Notes: generated from the sequence alone by a model not told the origin. DNA of 64,000 nucleotides from Bacteroidales bacterium (GCA_017480225.1 JAFVBB010000004.1:62001-126000); one strand, 5' to 3'; numbered from the stretch's first letter, positions 16,761 through 26,650 are shown. A program made the numbers and translations.

Positions 16761-17044
16761 ACTGGGAAGGCATAGTGATAGGCGCGGCAACATTCCTCTG
16801 CATAGGGGTGTTCCACCCGATAGTGATCAAGGCAGAGTACTACCTGGGCACGCGCAGCTGGTGGCTCTTCGCGCTGGCGGGCGCGGGCTGCATAGCGGGC
16901 TCGCTCCTCACCGAGGGCACCCTCTCCACGCTGCTGGGGGTGGTGGCCTTCTCGAGCCTGTGGTCGATACTCGAACTGTTCAAGCAGGAGAAGCGCGTGG
17001 AGCGCGGCTGGTTTCCGCGCAACCCGAAGCGCAGGCAGAAATAA
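16757..17044 (+). CDS. DUF4491 family small membrane protein
   Basis: 95 residues with three hydrophobic helices ([62 protein letters not shown]) and a basic tail ([17 protein letters not shown]). The [13 protein letters not shown] segment and the [10 protein letters not shown] end are characteristic of DUF4491. The start ATG overlaps the metK stop (ATGA). Function unknown. Confidence 0.8.
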   Translation: MNWEGIVIGAATFLCIGVFHPIVIKAEYYLGTRSWWLFALAGAGCIAGSLLTEGTLSTLLGVVAFSSLWSILELFKQEKRVERGWFPRNPKRRQK

Positions 17045-17068
17045 GTCAACGCACAAAGAGCAAAGGAC

Positions 17069-17806
17069 ATGACAAAACTGAGTGTCAACATCAACAAGGT
17101 GGCCACGCTGCGCAACGCGCGCGGCGGGTCGGAGCCCGACGTGCTGCGGTTCGCGCAGGAGTGCGAGCGGCTGGGGGCGCAGGGCATCACGGTGCATCCC
17201 CGCCCCGACGAGCGCCACATCCGCTACGCCGACGCGCTGGCCATCAAGCCGCTCATCGGCGTGGAATACAACATAGAGGGCAACCCCCGGGGCGTGGCCA
17301 AAAGCCGCCCTTACGGCTTCATAGACCTGGTGAAGGAGATAGAGCCCGCACAGGTGACGCTGGTGCCCGACGCCGAAGGGGTGCTGACGAGCAATGCCGG
17401 GTGGGACACAGTGCGCAACCAGGACTACCTGCGCGACGTCGTCAAGGAATTCAAGCAGTGCGGCATACGGGTGAGCATCTTCATCGACGCCAACCCCGCG
17501 ATGATTGAGATGGCCGCCCGCACCGGCACCGACCGCGTGGAGCTCTACACCGAGAGCTATGCCCGCCTCTACGCCGCCGGGCGCGAGGAGGCCGTGCGCC
17601 CCTTCGAGGAGGCTGCGCGGGTGGCGCGCGACTGCGGGCTGGGGCTGAACGCCGGCCACGACCTCTCGCTCGCCAACCTGGCCTGGTTCCACGAGCGCAT
17701 ACCCTGGCTCGACGAGGTGTCGATAGGCCACGCCCTCATCGGCGACGCCCTCTACCTCGGCATCGGCGAGACCATACGCCGATACAGGGAATGCCTGGCC
17801 GATTAG
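17069..17806 (+). CDS. pdxJ: Pyridoxine 5'-phosphate synthase
   Basis: 245 residues, usual length for PdxJ. Seen: [17 protein letters not shown] at the N-terminus, [13 protein letters not shown] (phosphate/substrate binding, including the conserved HPRPDxRHI), [19 protein letters not shown] and the late [12 protein letters not shown]. It condenses 1-deoxyxylulose 5-phosphate with 3-amino-2-oxopropyl phosphate to give pyridoxine 5'-phosphate, the last de novo vitamin B6 step. It lies 24 bp after the DUF4491 gene and is probably in the metK transcript. Confidence 0.95.
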   Translation: MTKLSVNINKVATLRNARGGSEPDVLRFAQECERLGAQGITVHPRPDERHIRYADALAIKPLIGVEYNIEGNPRGVAKSRPYGFIDLVKEIEPAQVTLVPDAEGVLTSNAGWDTVRNQDYLRDVVKEFKQCGIRVSIFIDANPAMIEMAARTGTDRVELYTESYARLYAAGREEAVRPFEEAARVARDCGLGLNAGHDLSLANLAWFHERIPWLDEVSIGHALIGDALYLGIGETIRRYRECLAD

Positions 17807-17855
17807 GGACCGACGGCCACCGGAGCTGATTGCGAAGACAAAAGGCCATCGACGA

Positions 17856-20800
17856 ATGGTATTCATCGACACCGAGGTGAGCCCGGCCAGCGGGCGCGTG
17901 CAGGAATACGGCGCCGTGAGCGACGACGGGGCCGAGCTGCGCACGCGGTCGGCGGCGAAGTTCCACAGCTTTGTGGAGGGACACCGTTTTGTGTGCGGGC
18001 ACAACATCCTCGGGTTCGACCTCAACTGGCTGCACCTGGGCGAAGGACACACCTATGTCGACACGCTCCCCCTCTCGCCGCTGCTCTTCCCCCGCAAACC
18101 CTACCACCGGCTGCTGAAAGACGACAAGCTTCAGGCCGACGAGATGAACAACCCCGTGAACGACGCCAAGAAGGCACGCGACCTCTTCCACGACGAGGTG
18201 GCCGCCTGGCAGGCGCTGCCGCGGCGGCAAAAGGATGTGTACAGGGGGCTACTGGCGCGGACGGCCGCGTTCAGTGGGTTCCTCGACTATGTGGGCGAGG
18301 CCGCGGACGGGGACGCGACAGCGCCGCAGGAGGTGGCGCGGCTGGTGGCCGCCGAATACAAGGGGCGCGTCTGCGCCAGTGCCGACCTGGCCAAAATGGC
18401 GGAGCAGCACCCCACAGAACTGGCCTACGCGCTGGCGGTCATTGGCTCGGACGGCCTGTGGGGGCTCACCCCGGCATGGGTGATGCGCAACCATCCCAAG
18501 GTAGGCAATGTGATGAGCCTTCTGCGCAACAAACCCTGCGGCCGCTGCGACTACTGCCGCGGCAGGCTCGACCCTCACAACGGCCTGCGCGACTTTTTCG
18601 GCTACGACCAGTTCCGCAGCTTCGACGGCGTGCCCATGCAGCAGCAGGCCGTGGAGGCGGCAATAGCAGGCAAGTCGCTGCTGGCCATTTTCCCCACCGG
18701 AGGCGGCAAAAGCCTCACATTCCAGCTTCCGGCCCTGATGGCCGGGCGCAGCGTGCATGGACTGACGGTGGTCGTCTCGCCACTGCAGTCGCTCATGAAG
18801 GACCAGGTCGACAACCTGGCACGAATGGGCATTGAGGGCGCGGTGACCATCAACGGACTGCTCGACCCGATTGAGCGCAAGGCGGCCATGGAGCAGGTGG
18901 CCGACGGCACAGCCAGCCTGCTTTACATAGCCCCCGAGATGCTGCGCAGCAGAACGATAGAGCGGCTGCTGCTGGGCAGGAACGTGGTGCGGTTCGTTGT
19001 CGACGAGGCGCACTGCTTCTCGGCATGGGGGCAGGACTTCCGCACAGACTACCTCTACATAGGCGACTTCATACAACGGCTGCAGCAACAGCGGCTCCAG
19101 CGCCAGCCCATAGCCGTGAGCTGCTTCACCGCCACCGCAAAAAAGAGAGTGGTGAGCGACATTTGCGACTACTTCAAGAAGAAGCTGGGGCTTGAACTGA
19201 AGGTATTTGCCGCCAGGGCAGAGCGCGACAACCTGCACTACTCGGTGCTGCACGCCGAAACCGACGACGCGAAGTACAGCCAGCTGCGGTCGCTGATACT
19301 GGGGCACGACTGCCCCACAATAGTCTACGTGAGCCGCACAAAGCGCTGCGAGGAGCTGGGTCACCGCCTCGTGCGCGACGGCATCGCCGCCCGCCCCTAC
19401 CACGGCCAGATGGACGCTGCCGTAAAGGTGGACAACCAAAACGCCTTCATGAGCGGCGAGGTGCAGGTAATCGTGGCCACATCGGCCTTCGGCATGGGAG
19501 TGGACAAGCACGACGTGGGGCTGGTGGTGCACTACGACATCAGCGACTCGCTGGAGAGCTACATCCAGGAAGCCGGGCGCGCCGGACGCGACCCGCAGAC
19601 CAACGCCGACTGCTACGTGCTCTTCAGCGACGGTGACCTGGACAAGCACTTCATCCTCCTTAACCAGACAAAACTATCCATCAGCGAGATACAGCATGTG
19701 TGGAAAGCCATCAGGGACCTCACCGCACGGCGCGTTCTCCTGAGTTGCTCGCCGCTTGAGATTGCGAGGCAGGCAGGATGGGCTGACGACAACAAGGGCG
19801 AGATGGAGACGCGCGTGCGCAGCGCAGTGACCGCCTTGGAGCAGGCTGGATTTGTGAAGCGCGAGAACAACGTGCCACACATACTGGCCACTGGCATTAA
19901 AGTGCGCAACATGGACGAGGCCAGGCAGCGGCTGGAGGCCTCGCATCTATTCGACAGCGGCACGCGGGAGGAGGCTGTGCGCATTATCCGCCACCTCATA
20001 AGCAACCGCGCGGCCAAAGGCAGGCAGGATGTGGAGGCCGAGAGCCGCGTCGACTACCTGGCCGACATACTCGGCATGACCCGCGAGGCCGTGATGCGGA
20101 GCGTGAACCTCATGAAACAGGAAGGCCTGCTGGCCGACACGCAGGACATGCACGCCATCATCGAAAAGGATGGCGTGGCGCGCCGTCTGGAAGAGATGCT
20201 GGGACTGGAGATGTTCCTGATAAAGCACGTGGCCGACGGTGGCGAGCTGTCGGGCTACAAGCAGCTCAACGCCAAGGCACAGGAGGCAGGCTACAAACGC
20301 TGTACGGTGAAAAAGCTACGCACACTGCTGCTCTTCCTGTCGGCAAAGGGCTACATGCGGAAGACCGAGCGGAGCGGCGGCGACAGCATTGGCCTACGAC
20401 TGCTGGCCGACAAGGAGAACACACTGGAACGCCACAGCAAGAGGGCGGAACTGTGCCGGTTTGTGGCAGCCGACATCGCACAGCGTGCTACGGACGGTGT
20501 GGTGACGTTCTCAATGGTCGACCTGATGGAACGCCACAACACCCTGCAGCATGGCCTGCTTATCGGCAACAAGACGACACTGGCCGACATGGAGGAGGCG
20601 CTTCTCTACCTGGGGCGCACCGGACTGCTTAAGATAGAGGGCGGCTTCATGGTGAGTTACAACACGATGCAGTTGTCACGACAGGTGGAGCGCACCCGCC
20701 GCTACGTCAAGGAGCACTATCGCCTGCTCGACGAGTTCTACCGGCAGCGTGTGCAGCAGATACACATCGTGGGCGAATACGCCAACCTTATGGTGCGCGA

Positions 20801-22526
20801 CTACGACGCGGCACTGCGGTTCGTGAGCGACTACTTCACCATGGACTACCGCGAGTTTATTGGCCGCTACTTCAAAGGCGAGAGGAAGATGCAGATAACA
20901 AAGAACATCTCGCCCCACAGGTATGACAAGCTTTTCGGCTCGCTGAGCCAGAGGCAGCACGAAATAATAGACGACAGGAATAGTAAAACCATAGTGGTTG
21001 CCGCCGGGCCTGGCAGCGGCAAAACCCGGGTGCTGGTGCACAAACTGGCCTCGTTGCTGATGCTTGAGGACGTGAAGCACGAGCAGCTGCTGATGCTTAC
21101 ATTTTCGCGAGCGGCCGCCACCGAATTCAAGACACGGCTCATAGAACTCGTCGGCAATGCTGCCCACTTTGTTGACATCAAGACATTCCACTCGTTCAGC
21201 TTCGACCTGCTCGGACGGCAAGGAAGCCTTGAGGATGCCAAAGGCGTGGTGGGGCGCGCCGCCGAAATGATCGAGCGGGGTGAAGCCGAGGAGAGCAAGA
21301 TAACGAAAAGTGTGCTGGTGATTGACGAGGCACAAGACATGGGCGACGACGACTTTCGCCTGGTGCTGTCGTTGATGAGGCACAACGAAGAGATGCGAGT
21401 GGTGGCAGTGGGCGACGACGACCAAAACATCTATGCCTTCCGTGGCAGCGACTCGCGCCATATGCGCTCGTTGATAACCGACCACGGAGCCGTCCTATAC
21501 CAACTTACCGACAACTACCGCTCCGACCGCGCCATCGTTGCCTATGCAAACGCATTCGCAAGGAACCTTCCCGACCGCATGAAGAGCACCCCGATAACGG
21601 CCGTGAGCCATGAGGAGGGCATTGTGGTGGAGGAAGAAGGCGCTGACCTGAGCCGCGCCACAGCACCAGCTGGCAGCACAACAGCCTACCTCACAGTAAC
21701 CAACGAGCAGGCTCTGTTGGTGGCAGGCACACTGCGGAGGCAGGGGCTGAACGCAACCCTTGTGCAATCGTCAGACGGTTTCAAAGTCATCAACCTGGCC
21801 GAGGTGCGCTATTTTATGAAGAAAACCGGCACAGAGGCCACCGTGGGCAGGGGACTTTGGGACGAGGCCAAACGGATGACAGAACAGGCCTACGCCACAA
21901 GCAGCTGCCTTGACGTGGTGAGGCGATTTTGGCACGACTTTGAGGCAACCCATCACACACTCTACCGCAGCGACCTGCGCGAGTTTGCCTTGGAATCGGA
22001 CATCAGCGACTTCGTGACCGCCGAACAGGGCGCAATATTCGTAAGCACAATACACAAATCGAAAGGTCGCGAGTTCGACACCGTGCACCTGTTTCTCGGC
22101 GGTGCACGCGAGATGGACGCCGACATGATGAGGGCAATCTATGTCGGCATGACACGGGCCAGGCACAGTCTGCACATATACAAATCCGAGCTGCCACACG
22201 GCGACAAACTGGTGGCGCCCCTGTCCATGCACGACGTAAGGCTCGACTATTTCCGCGATCGCAAGGAGACAGTGCTGCGGCTCCGCAGCGGCGATCCACT
22301 GACATACAGCATGGGAATGCTCTACAACCAGCATGGCGAGGCTGTGGCAAGCCTCTCGTCGGCAATGCGCAAGAGCATGGACACCTACACAAGGAACGGC
22401 TTCTCCGTGGAGCGGGCCGAAGTGAGCTACATTCTTGCCTGGCGGCCTCGCGAGGAGCCCGCAGAAGTGGCAGTGTGCCTTGCCAACCTGTATTTGAATA
22501 AAAACACACAATGCAAAGCGATATGA
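17856..22526 (+). CDS. Giant fusion: DEDD exonuclease-like + RecQ-type helicase + UvrD-type helicase
   Basis: 1556 residues, three modules in one frame. Residues 1-110 resemble a DEDD exonuclease: VFIDTEV (Asp5, Glu7), GHNILGFDLNW (Asp55) and NPVNDAKKA (Asp103 as likely third acid). A CGRCDYC cluster (Cys228, 231, 234) precedes the RecQ-type core: Walker A FPTGGGKS (279-286), DEAH box (383-386), SAFGMGVD and QEAGRAGRD (to 579), then winged-helix-like segments to about 940. Residues 1030-1440 form an SF1 UvrD-type core: GPGSGKT (1051-1057), VIDEAQD (1155-1161), GDDDQNIYAFRG, NYRS, STIHKSKGREFD and VGMTRAR (1430-1436). Every helicase motif is intact. It presumably processes DNA ends or stalled forks; a defence role is conceivable. 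It begins 49 bp after pdxJ and overlaps the next start (ATGA). Confidence 0.9.
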   Translation: MVFIDTEVSPASGRVQEYGAVSDDGAELRTRSAAKFHSFVEGHRFVCGHNILGFDLNWLHLGEGHTYVDTLPLSPLLFPRKPYHRLLKDDKLQADEMNNPVNDAKKARDLFHDEVAAWQALPRRQKDVYRGLLARTAAFSGFLDYVGEAADGDATAPQEVARLVAAEYKGRVCASADLAKMAEQHPTELAYALAVIGSDGLWGLTPAWVMRNHPKVGNVMSLLRNKPCGRCDYCRGRLDPHNGLRDFFGYDQFRSFDGVPMQQQAVEAAIAGKSLLAIFPTGGGKSLTFQLPALMAGRSVHGLTVVVSPLQSLMKDQVDNLARMGIEGAVTINGLLDPIERKAAMEQVADGTASLLYIAPEMLRSRTIERLLLGRNVVRFVVDEAHCFSAWGQDFRTDYLYIGDFIQRLQQQRLQRQPIAVSCFTATAKKRVVSDICDYFKKKLGLELKVFAARAERDNLHYSVLHAETDDAKYSQLRSLILGHDCPTIVYVSRTKRCEELGHRLVRDGIAARPYHGQMDAAVKVDNQNAFMSGEVQVIVATSAFGMGVDKHDVGLVVHYDISDSLESYIQEAGRAGRDPQTNADCYVLFSDGDLDKHFILLNQTKLSISEIQHVWKAIRDLTARRVLLSCSPLEIARQAGWADDNKGEMETRVRSAVTALEQAGFVKRENNVPHILATGIKVRNMDEARQRLEASHLFDSGTREEAVRIIRHLISNRAAKGRQDVEAESRVDYLADILGMTREAVMRSVNLMKQEGLLADTQDMHAIIEKDGVARRLEEMLGLEMFLIKHVADGGELSGYKQLNAKAQEAGYKRCTVKKLRTLLLFLSAKGYMRKTERSGGDSIGLRLLADKENTLERHSKRAELCRFVAADIAQRATDGVVTFSMVDLMERHNTLQHGLLIGNKTTLADMEEALLYLGRTGLLKIEGGFMVSYNTMQLSRQVERTRRYVKEHYRLLDEFYRQRVQQIHIVGEYANLMVRDYDAALRFVSDYFTMDYREFIGRYFKGERKMQITKNISPHRYDKLFGSLSQRQHEIIDDRNSKTIVVAAGPGSGKTRVLVHKLASLLMLEDVKHEQLLMLTFSRAAATEFKTRLIELVGNAAHFVDIKTFHSFSFDLLGRQGSLEDAKGVVGRAAEMIERGEAEESKITKSVLVIDEAQDMGDDDFRLVLSLMRHNEEMRVVAVGDDDQNIYAFRGSDSRHMRSLITDHGAVLYQLTDNYRSDRAIVAYANAFARNLPDRMKSTPITAVSHEEGIVVEEEGADLSRATAPAGSTTAYLTVTNEQALLVAGTLRRQGLNATLVQSSDGFKVINLAEVRYFMKKTGTEATVGRGLWDEAKRMTEQAYATSSCLDVVRRFWHDFEATHHTLYRSDLREFALESDISDFVTAEQGAIFVSTIHKSKGREFDTVHLFLGGAREMDADMMRAIYVGMTRARHSLHIYKSELPHGDKLVAPLSMHDVRLDYFRDRKETVLRLRSGDPLTYSMGMLYNQHGEAVASLSSAMRKSMDTYTRNGFSVERAEVSYILAWRPREEPAEVAVCLANLYLNKNTQCKAI

Positions 22527-24967
22527 AGAGATCAGCAATCATAGTCGCGCTGCTGGTGACGGCCGTGGCCGTGGCAGCGCAGAAGCAGGCACCAAACCTG
22601 GGGCTCATCCCCACGCCACAGGTGGTCAGCAACGTGGACAGCAGCCACATGGTGAGGCTCGACAAGGCAAAGGTGCGCTACGTGCAGATGCGCGATGCCG
22701 CCGCGATGCCGCAGGCGCAGAACCCCGAGCAAGCCTACGAAATCAGCTTCGAACCGAAGCGGATAACCGTCAGTTACCTCACCGAAGAGGGGCGGCACTA
22801 TGCCGACCTCACCCTGCAACAGCTGCAACGGCTGCATAACGAGGTGCCAAGTATGGTCATCAGCGACTGGCCTGCCTACCGCCTGCGCGGATGGATGGAC
22901 GACATCAGCCGTGGACCCGTTACCCACCAAGATTACCGCCAACTACAGTGGCTGATGTTGCACGGGCTGAAATACAACTTCTGCAACTACTACACTGAGC
23001 ACACCCTCTACCAAAGCGAATACCCCGACCTCGCGCCAGCCTATGCCGACCAGCCGCGCCATGCCGACGAGGTAATCAACCTGCAACTCTTCGCACACGC
23101 CGAGAAGACGCTGCGCGTGCCCTACTACGAGCACCTGATGGACAGCCGCGCCAACTTCAACCCCGACAACGAGGCGACATACACATTCCTCCGCAGCCGC
23201 ATAGCCGAGGCCTACAGGCAGATGCCGCAGTCGCCTTTCTTCATCATCGACTGCGACGAGACCGAGCAGCTCGGCACCGGTCGCGCCAAGTCTCTCGTGC
23301 AGCGCAAAGGCGACGAGCAGGTCTACGTGGACCACATCAACCGCTGCTTCCGTATTGTGAAGGAAGAAGGCAGTTCGCGTGTGGTGATGTGGGGCGACAT
23401 CGTGGCGAAGAACCCCGCCATGATGCGCCAGTTGCCCGCGGACATGACCTACATCATGTGGGCCTACGAGCCGCTGGAGAGCTACGACCACCTGATAAAA
23501 CCATTCCGGGAAAACGGCTCACCCTTCTGGGTGGCTCCCTCACTGAGCCACAGCAGCAACATGATTCCCGCTCCGCAGCGCTACATGACCAACATCGCCA
23601 ACCTGGCACGCGACGGCCACCGTGCCGGAGCCGAAGGCCTGATGAACACCTGCTGGGACGACAACGGAGAGGCTCTCTTCGACAACTGCTGGCACGGCCT
23701 GTTCTGGAGTGCCGAGATGGCCTGGAACCCACTGAAGACCAGCGATTCCGAAGAACGCAAACAGCGCGAGGAGCAGTTCAACCAGAACTTCGACCGCCTT
23801 TTCTACGGCAAGGCAGGCCTCACCGCGCAGCTCTACGCCGTGGGGGCACTGGAAAGCGATGCCGACGTGGCTGAGTGGTACACCTCCGCCGCGCTGATGG
23901 AGCCGCTGCTCAACTTCAACCCCGAGAACACATCGGCCACGATGCTGGAGCGTGTGAAAGCCGTGGAGCGGAAAGTGGCCGCCATAGAGGTGGACTCCGC
24001 AGCCAATCCGCACGCCCACTATGCCTTGCAACGCATCAAGGCCACATGCCAAAAGGCAGTGCTGCGCTACATTTTGTCCCACAACCTTGAGGACTACACC
24101 CCATATGCCGAAGCCTACTTCGCCACGCTGCGCGACCTGAAGCGCGAATACCTACGCCTGTGGGACCAGGAGAACGGCGAGTATGAGCGCTACATCGTCT
24201 GCAACCGCTACGACGCATTGGCGCGCGAGGTGCTCGACCTCGACCGCCATGTATTTATGGAGGTGGGTAACGACGGCTCGTCGCCACTGCCGCAGGTGAG
24301 GCTCTACACCCTCGGAGGCGACAAGGCAATCTACTACACCCTCGACGGCCTGCTGCCCGACTCCACCGCCACGCGCTACGACAAGCCATTCGCCCTGCCC
24401 CACTCTGCCACCATACGCGCCATCACCTACAACCGCTTCGGCGAGGGTGTGGTGAGCGAACAGTACCTGCTCTCACATCCCGGCATGAACGCCACCGTGA
24501 GCCTGCACACACCCTACAGCACCTACAAAGCCATCTACAGTGGCGGTGGCGACAACGCCCTGGCCGACGGACAGCTGGGCAGCAACAGCACCTATGCCGA
24601 CGGCCACTGGCAGGGCTATTGGGGCGACAGCATCGACGCCGTGCTCGACTTCGGAGAAAAAAGGATTGTGCACGGAGTCGCCATGCGCTTCATGCAGAAC
24701 ACCTTCGACTGGATACTGTCGCCCACAAGCCTGCGCCTGCTGGCCTCTGACGACGGCGAGCACTGGCACCAGGTGGCCGAGGGCACGTTCCGCATGGATC
24801 CCCGCGAGACCGGCATGAGGCTGAAGAACCGCCGCGTGGACCTGGCCGAGCCCATCGGCACACGCTACCTGCGCGTGGTGGTGCCCAATCCAGGCCCGCT
24901 GCCGAAGTGGCACCCCGCCCCCGGCCAGCCCAGCTACCTCTTCACCGACGAGATAATAGTGCTATGA
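22523..24967 (+). CDS. GH20-like beta-N-acetylhexosaminidase with chitobiase C-terminal and discoidin-like domains
   Basis: 814 residues. Signal peptide MKRSAIIVALLVTAVAVAAQ; GH20b-like N-terminal domain (APNLGLIPTPQ to ISDWPAYRLRGWMDDISRG); TIM-barrel core with the acidic pair in FFIIDCDETEQLGTG, where classical GH20 has a GGDE segment; a chitobiase-like C-terminal segment (AIYYTLDGLLPDS) and a galactose-binding-like end (DWILSPTSLRLLASDDGEHW). It probably removes terminal N-acetylhexosamine from glycans outside the inner membrane. The changed active-site context means substrate should not be assumed. The ATG at 22523 overlaps the helicase stop and starts the signal peptide; an ATG 12 bp upstream is less likely. 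Confidence 0.8.
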   Translation: MKRSAIIVALLVTAVAVAAQKQAPNLGLIPTPQVVSNVDSSHMVRLDKAKVRYVQMRDAAAMPQAQNPEQAYEISFEPKRITVSYLTEEGRHYADLTLQQLQRLHNEVPSMVISDWPAYRLRGWMDDISRGPVTHQDYRQLQWLMLHGLKYNFCNYYTEHTLYQSEYPDLAPAYADQPRHADEVINLQLFAHAEKTLRVPYYEHLMDSRANFNPDNEATYTFLRSRIAEAYRQMPQSPFFIIDCDETEQLGTGRAKSLVQRKGDEQVYVDHINRCFRIVKEEGSSRVVMWGDIVAKNPAMMRQLPADMTYIMWAYEPLESYDHLIKPFRENGSPFWVAPSLSHSSNMIPAPQRYMTNIANLARDGHRAGAEGLMNTCWDDNGEALFDNCWHGLFWSAEMAWNPLKTSDSEERKQREEQFNQNFDRLFYGKAGLTAQLYAVGALESDADVAEWYTSAALMEPLLNFNPENTSATMLERVKAVERKVAAIEVDSAANPHAHYALQRIKATCQKAVLRYILSHNLEDYTPYAEAYFATLRDLKREYLRLWDQENGEYERYIVCNRYDALAREVLDLDRHVFMEVGNDGSSPLPQVRLYTLGGDKAIYYTLDGLLPDSTATRYDKPFALPHSATIRAITYNRFGEGVVSEQYLLSHPGMNATVSLHTPYSTYKAIYSGGGDNALADGQLGSNSTYADGHWQGYWGDSIDAVLDFGEKRIVHGVAMRFMQNTFDWILSPTSLRLLASDDGEHWHQVAEGTFRMDPRETGMRLKNRRVDLAEPIGTRYLRVVVPNPGPLPKWHPAPGQPSYLFTDEIIVL

Positions 24968-26010
24968 GCAAGCCCTTCTTCACACGGCCGGCTGACGGCC
25001 CGCTCCTCGTGGCGGGGCCTTGCAGCGTGGAGAGCCACGAACAGCTGCTCGCTGCCGCGAAGGCGCTGGCCGGGAAGGTGCGCCTCGTGCGCTGCGGCGT
25101 GTGGAAACCACGCACCAGGCCCAGCGGCTTCGAGGGTCTGGGTGAGCCTGCACTGCGGTGGATTGACGAGCTTCGGCGCACGCTCGGGGTCGAATTCTGC
25201 TGCGAAGTGGCGCGCCCCGAGCAGGTGGAGCTCTGCCTGCAATACGGAGTGAGGGCAGTGTGGCTTGGTGCAAGAACCACAGCCAACCCCTTCATGGTTA
25301 GCGAGCTCTGCGCCGCCCTGCGCGGCAGCGGGCTGGCTGTGATGGTGAAAAACCCCGTCTGCCCCGACGCGCCGCTGTGGCTGGGCGCCTTCGAGCGGCT
25401 GGCCGAGGCAGGAATCAGCGACCTCTGCGCCGTGCACCGCGGCTTCTCGCTCTACCACAACCGCGGCTATCGCAACACACCCCTATGGGAGGTGGCACTG
25501 GAGCTGCGCCGCGAGCGGCCAGACCTGCCCATACTGTGCGACCCCTCGCACATGGCAGGCCAGGCCTCGATGGTGCCGAGGCTGAGCCGCGTGGCCATGC
25601 AGCTGTGCTACGACGGACTGATGGTCGAGGTGCACCCGCAGCCCGAGGCCGCATGGACCGACGCCAGGCAGCAACTGTCGCCAGCACAGTTCGAGGCGCT
25701 GCTGGAGAACCTGCCGCGCGTGGGCACACCCGGCGGCACCCCGCCCGAGGGGCTCGACTCGCTACGCTCGCAGATCGACTCCATTGACCACACGCTGATA
25801 GCCATGCTGGCCGAGCGCATGGAGTGCTCGCGCCGCATAGCCGAAGTGAAACGCCGCGAGGGGCTGGCCGTCTACCAGTCGGCGCGCTGGGACGCCGTGG
25901 TGGCCGACCGCCTGCGCCACGCCGCCGAGATGGGGCTCGACGAGGCGTTCACCAAAGACCTGATGGAGAAGATACACGCCGAGAGCGTGCGCGTGCAGCT
26001 GGAGCAATGA
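24964..26010 (+). CDS. Bifunctional DAHP synthase / chorismate mutase
   Basis: 348 residues. Residues 1-245 are a type I-beta DAHP synthase barrel (LLVAGPCSVES, RCGVWKPRTRPSGFEGLG, WLGARTTANPFMV, MVKNPVCPDAPLW, ILCDPSHMAG, GLMVEVHPQPEAAWTDA). Residues 258-348 are an AroQ-type chorismate mutase (LRSQIDSIDHTLIAMLAERM, SRRIAEVKRREGL). It joins the first step of the shikimate pathway to the branch towards Phe/Tyr; in such fusions the mutase domain confers feedback sensing. The start ATG overlaps the GH20 stop (ATGA). No other aro genes are present, so the link to the upstream genes is positional only. Confidence 0.92.
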   Translation: MSKPFFTRPADGPLLVAGPCSVESHEQLLAAAKALAGKVRLVRCGVWKPRTRPSGFEGLGEPALRWIDELRRTLGVEFCCEVARPEQVELCLQYGVRAVWLGARTTANPFMVSELCAALRGSGLAVMVKNPVCPDAPLWLGAFERLAEAGISDLCAVHRGFSLYHNRGYRNTPLWEVALELRRERPDLPILCDPSHMAGQASMVPRLSRVAMQLCYDGLMVEVHPQPEAAWTDARQQLSPAQFEALLENLPRVGTPGGTPPEGLDSLRSQIDSIDHTLIAMLAERMECSRRIAEVKRREGLAVYQSARWDAVVADRLRHAAEMGLDEAFTKDLMEKIHAESVRVQLEQ

Positions 26011-26023
26011 ACGCGCGGCGCCG

Positions 26024-26425
26024 TCAAGCGTTGCCGCGCTGCCGCGCCTTCTGCTCGAAGCGGGCGGCGTCGATGACGAAGCGCTCGTGGCGGCCTTCGC
26101 CAATCAGCCCCGCCTCGTCGTAGGCCTTCACATCGAAGACCAGCCTGCGGCGGTCAACCTCGACCAGCTCGGAGTCGCACCACACACGCATACCCACCGG
26201 CGTGGCAGCGCTGTGGCTCACGCTCACCAACGTGCCGACCGTGCCCTGCCCCTCCTCCAGGAAAGGCAGCACGCTCTCGTTGCAAGTGCGCTCCATCAAG
26301 GCAATCATCATCGGCGTGGCGAACACATCGACCAGCCCGCTGCCGACACTCGACGCACTCATCTGCGCGGTCACGGTCTGCTCCAAATGTCCGCACAGAC
26401 CCGCCGCAAGGGTTTTATCGCTCAT
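26024..26425 (-). CDS. Hotdog-fold acyl-CoA thioesterase (FlK-like)
   Basis: 133 residues forming a single hotdog domain: GLVDVFATPMMIALMERTCNESV is the central helix region, followed by TVGTLVSVSHSAATPVGMRVWCDSELVEVD and RRLVFDVKAYDEAGLIGEGRHERFVID. The Thr-Glu-His pattern resembles the fluoroacetyl-CoA-thioesterase-like family, which hydrolyses small acyl-CoAs. It is convergent with the DAHP synthase gene 13 bp away. The ATG at 26425 is chosen over a TTG two codons upstream. Confidence 0.8.
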   Translation of the reverse strand: MSDKTLAAGLCGHLEQTVTAQMSASSVGSGLVDVFATPMMIALMERTCNESVLPFLEEGQGTVGTLVSVSHSAATPVGMRVWCDSELVEVDRRRLVFDVKAYDEAGLIGEGRHERFVIDAARFEQKARQRGNA

Positions 26426-26455
26426 CGTCAAAAAGAGTTGGTTTGAAAAAGAAGT

Positions 26456-26528
26456 GACCCTGCTGCGACTCGAACGCAGGACCTAGAGTTTAGAAGACTC
26501 TCGCTCTATCCAGCTGAGCTACAGGGCC
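26456..26528 (-). tRNA. tRNA-Arg (anticodon TCT)
   Basis: A 73-nt cloverleaf on the minus strand: acceptor GGCCCTG/CAGGGTC, D arm GCTC-AGCTGGATA-GAGC, anticodon stem AGAGT/ACTCT with loop CTTCTAA (anticodon TCT), T stem CTGCG/CGCAG with TTCGAGT. CCA not encoded. Last of three tRNA genes. Confidence 0.95.
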
Positions 26529-26541
26529 AGTCACCTTCGGT

Positions 26542-26615
26542 CGGGGCACCCAGATTCGAACTGGGGATCTCCTGCTCCCAAAGCAGGCGCGATAACCGGA
26601 CTTCGCTATGCCCCG
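26542..26615 (-). tRNA. tRNA-Pro (anticodon TGG)
   Basis: A 74-nt cloverleaf on the minus strand: acceptor CGGGGCA/TGCCCCG, D stem GCGA/TCGC, anticodon stem CCTGC/GCAGG with loop TTTGGGA (anticodon TGG), T stem CCCAG/CTGGG with TTCGAAT. It is 13 bp from tRNA-Arg. Confidence 0.95.
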
Positions 26616-26617
26616 AT

Positions 26618-26648
26618 TGAAAAAAAGACGCCTTGTGGGGCGTCTTTG
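26618..26648 (-). terminator. Terminator-like hairpin between tRNA-Ser and tRNA-Pro
   Basis: On the minus strand AAAGACGCC pairs with GGCGTCTTT around a 6-nt loop and runs into a T7 tract, a typical intrinsic terminator just after tRNA-Ser. Read-through or processing would still be needed to express Pro and Arg from the single promoter seen upstream. Confidence 0.75.
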
Positions 26649-26650
26649 GC

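Noticed and set aside
17993..18835. 280-codon frame inside the helicase gene
   Set aside because: Same strand but another frame; Arg/Gly-rich composition typical of out-of-frame GC-rich sequence, while the helicase frame has intact motifs.
26647..26650. Genome-encoded CCA as a sign of a foreign tRNA-Ser
   Set aside because: The bases belong to the terminator hairpin that follows and the other three tRNAs lack CCA, so it is best read as chance.
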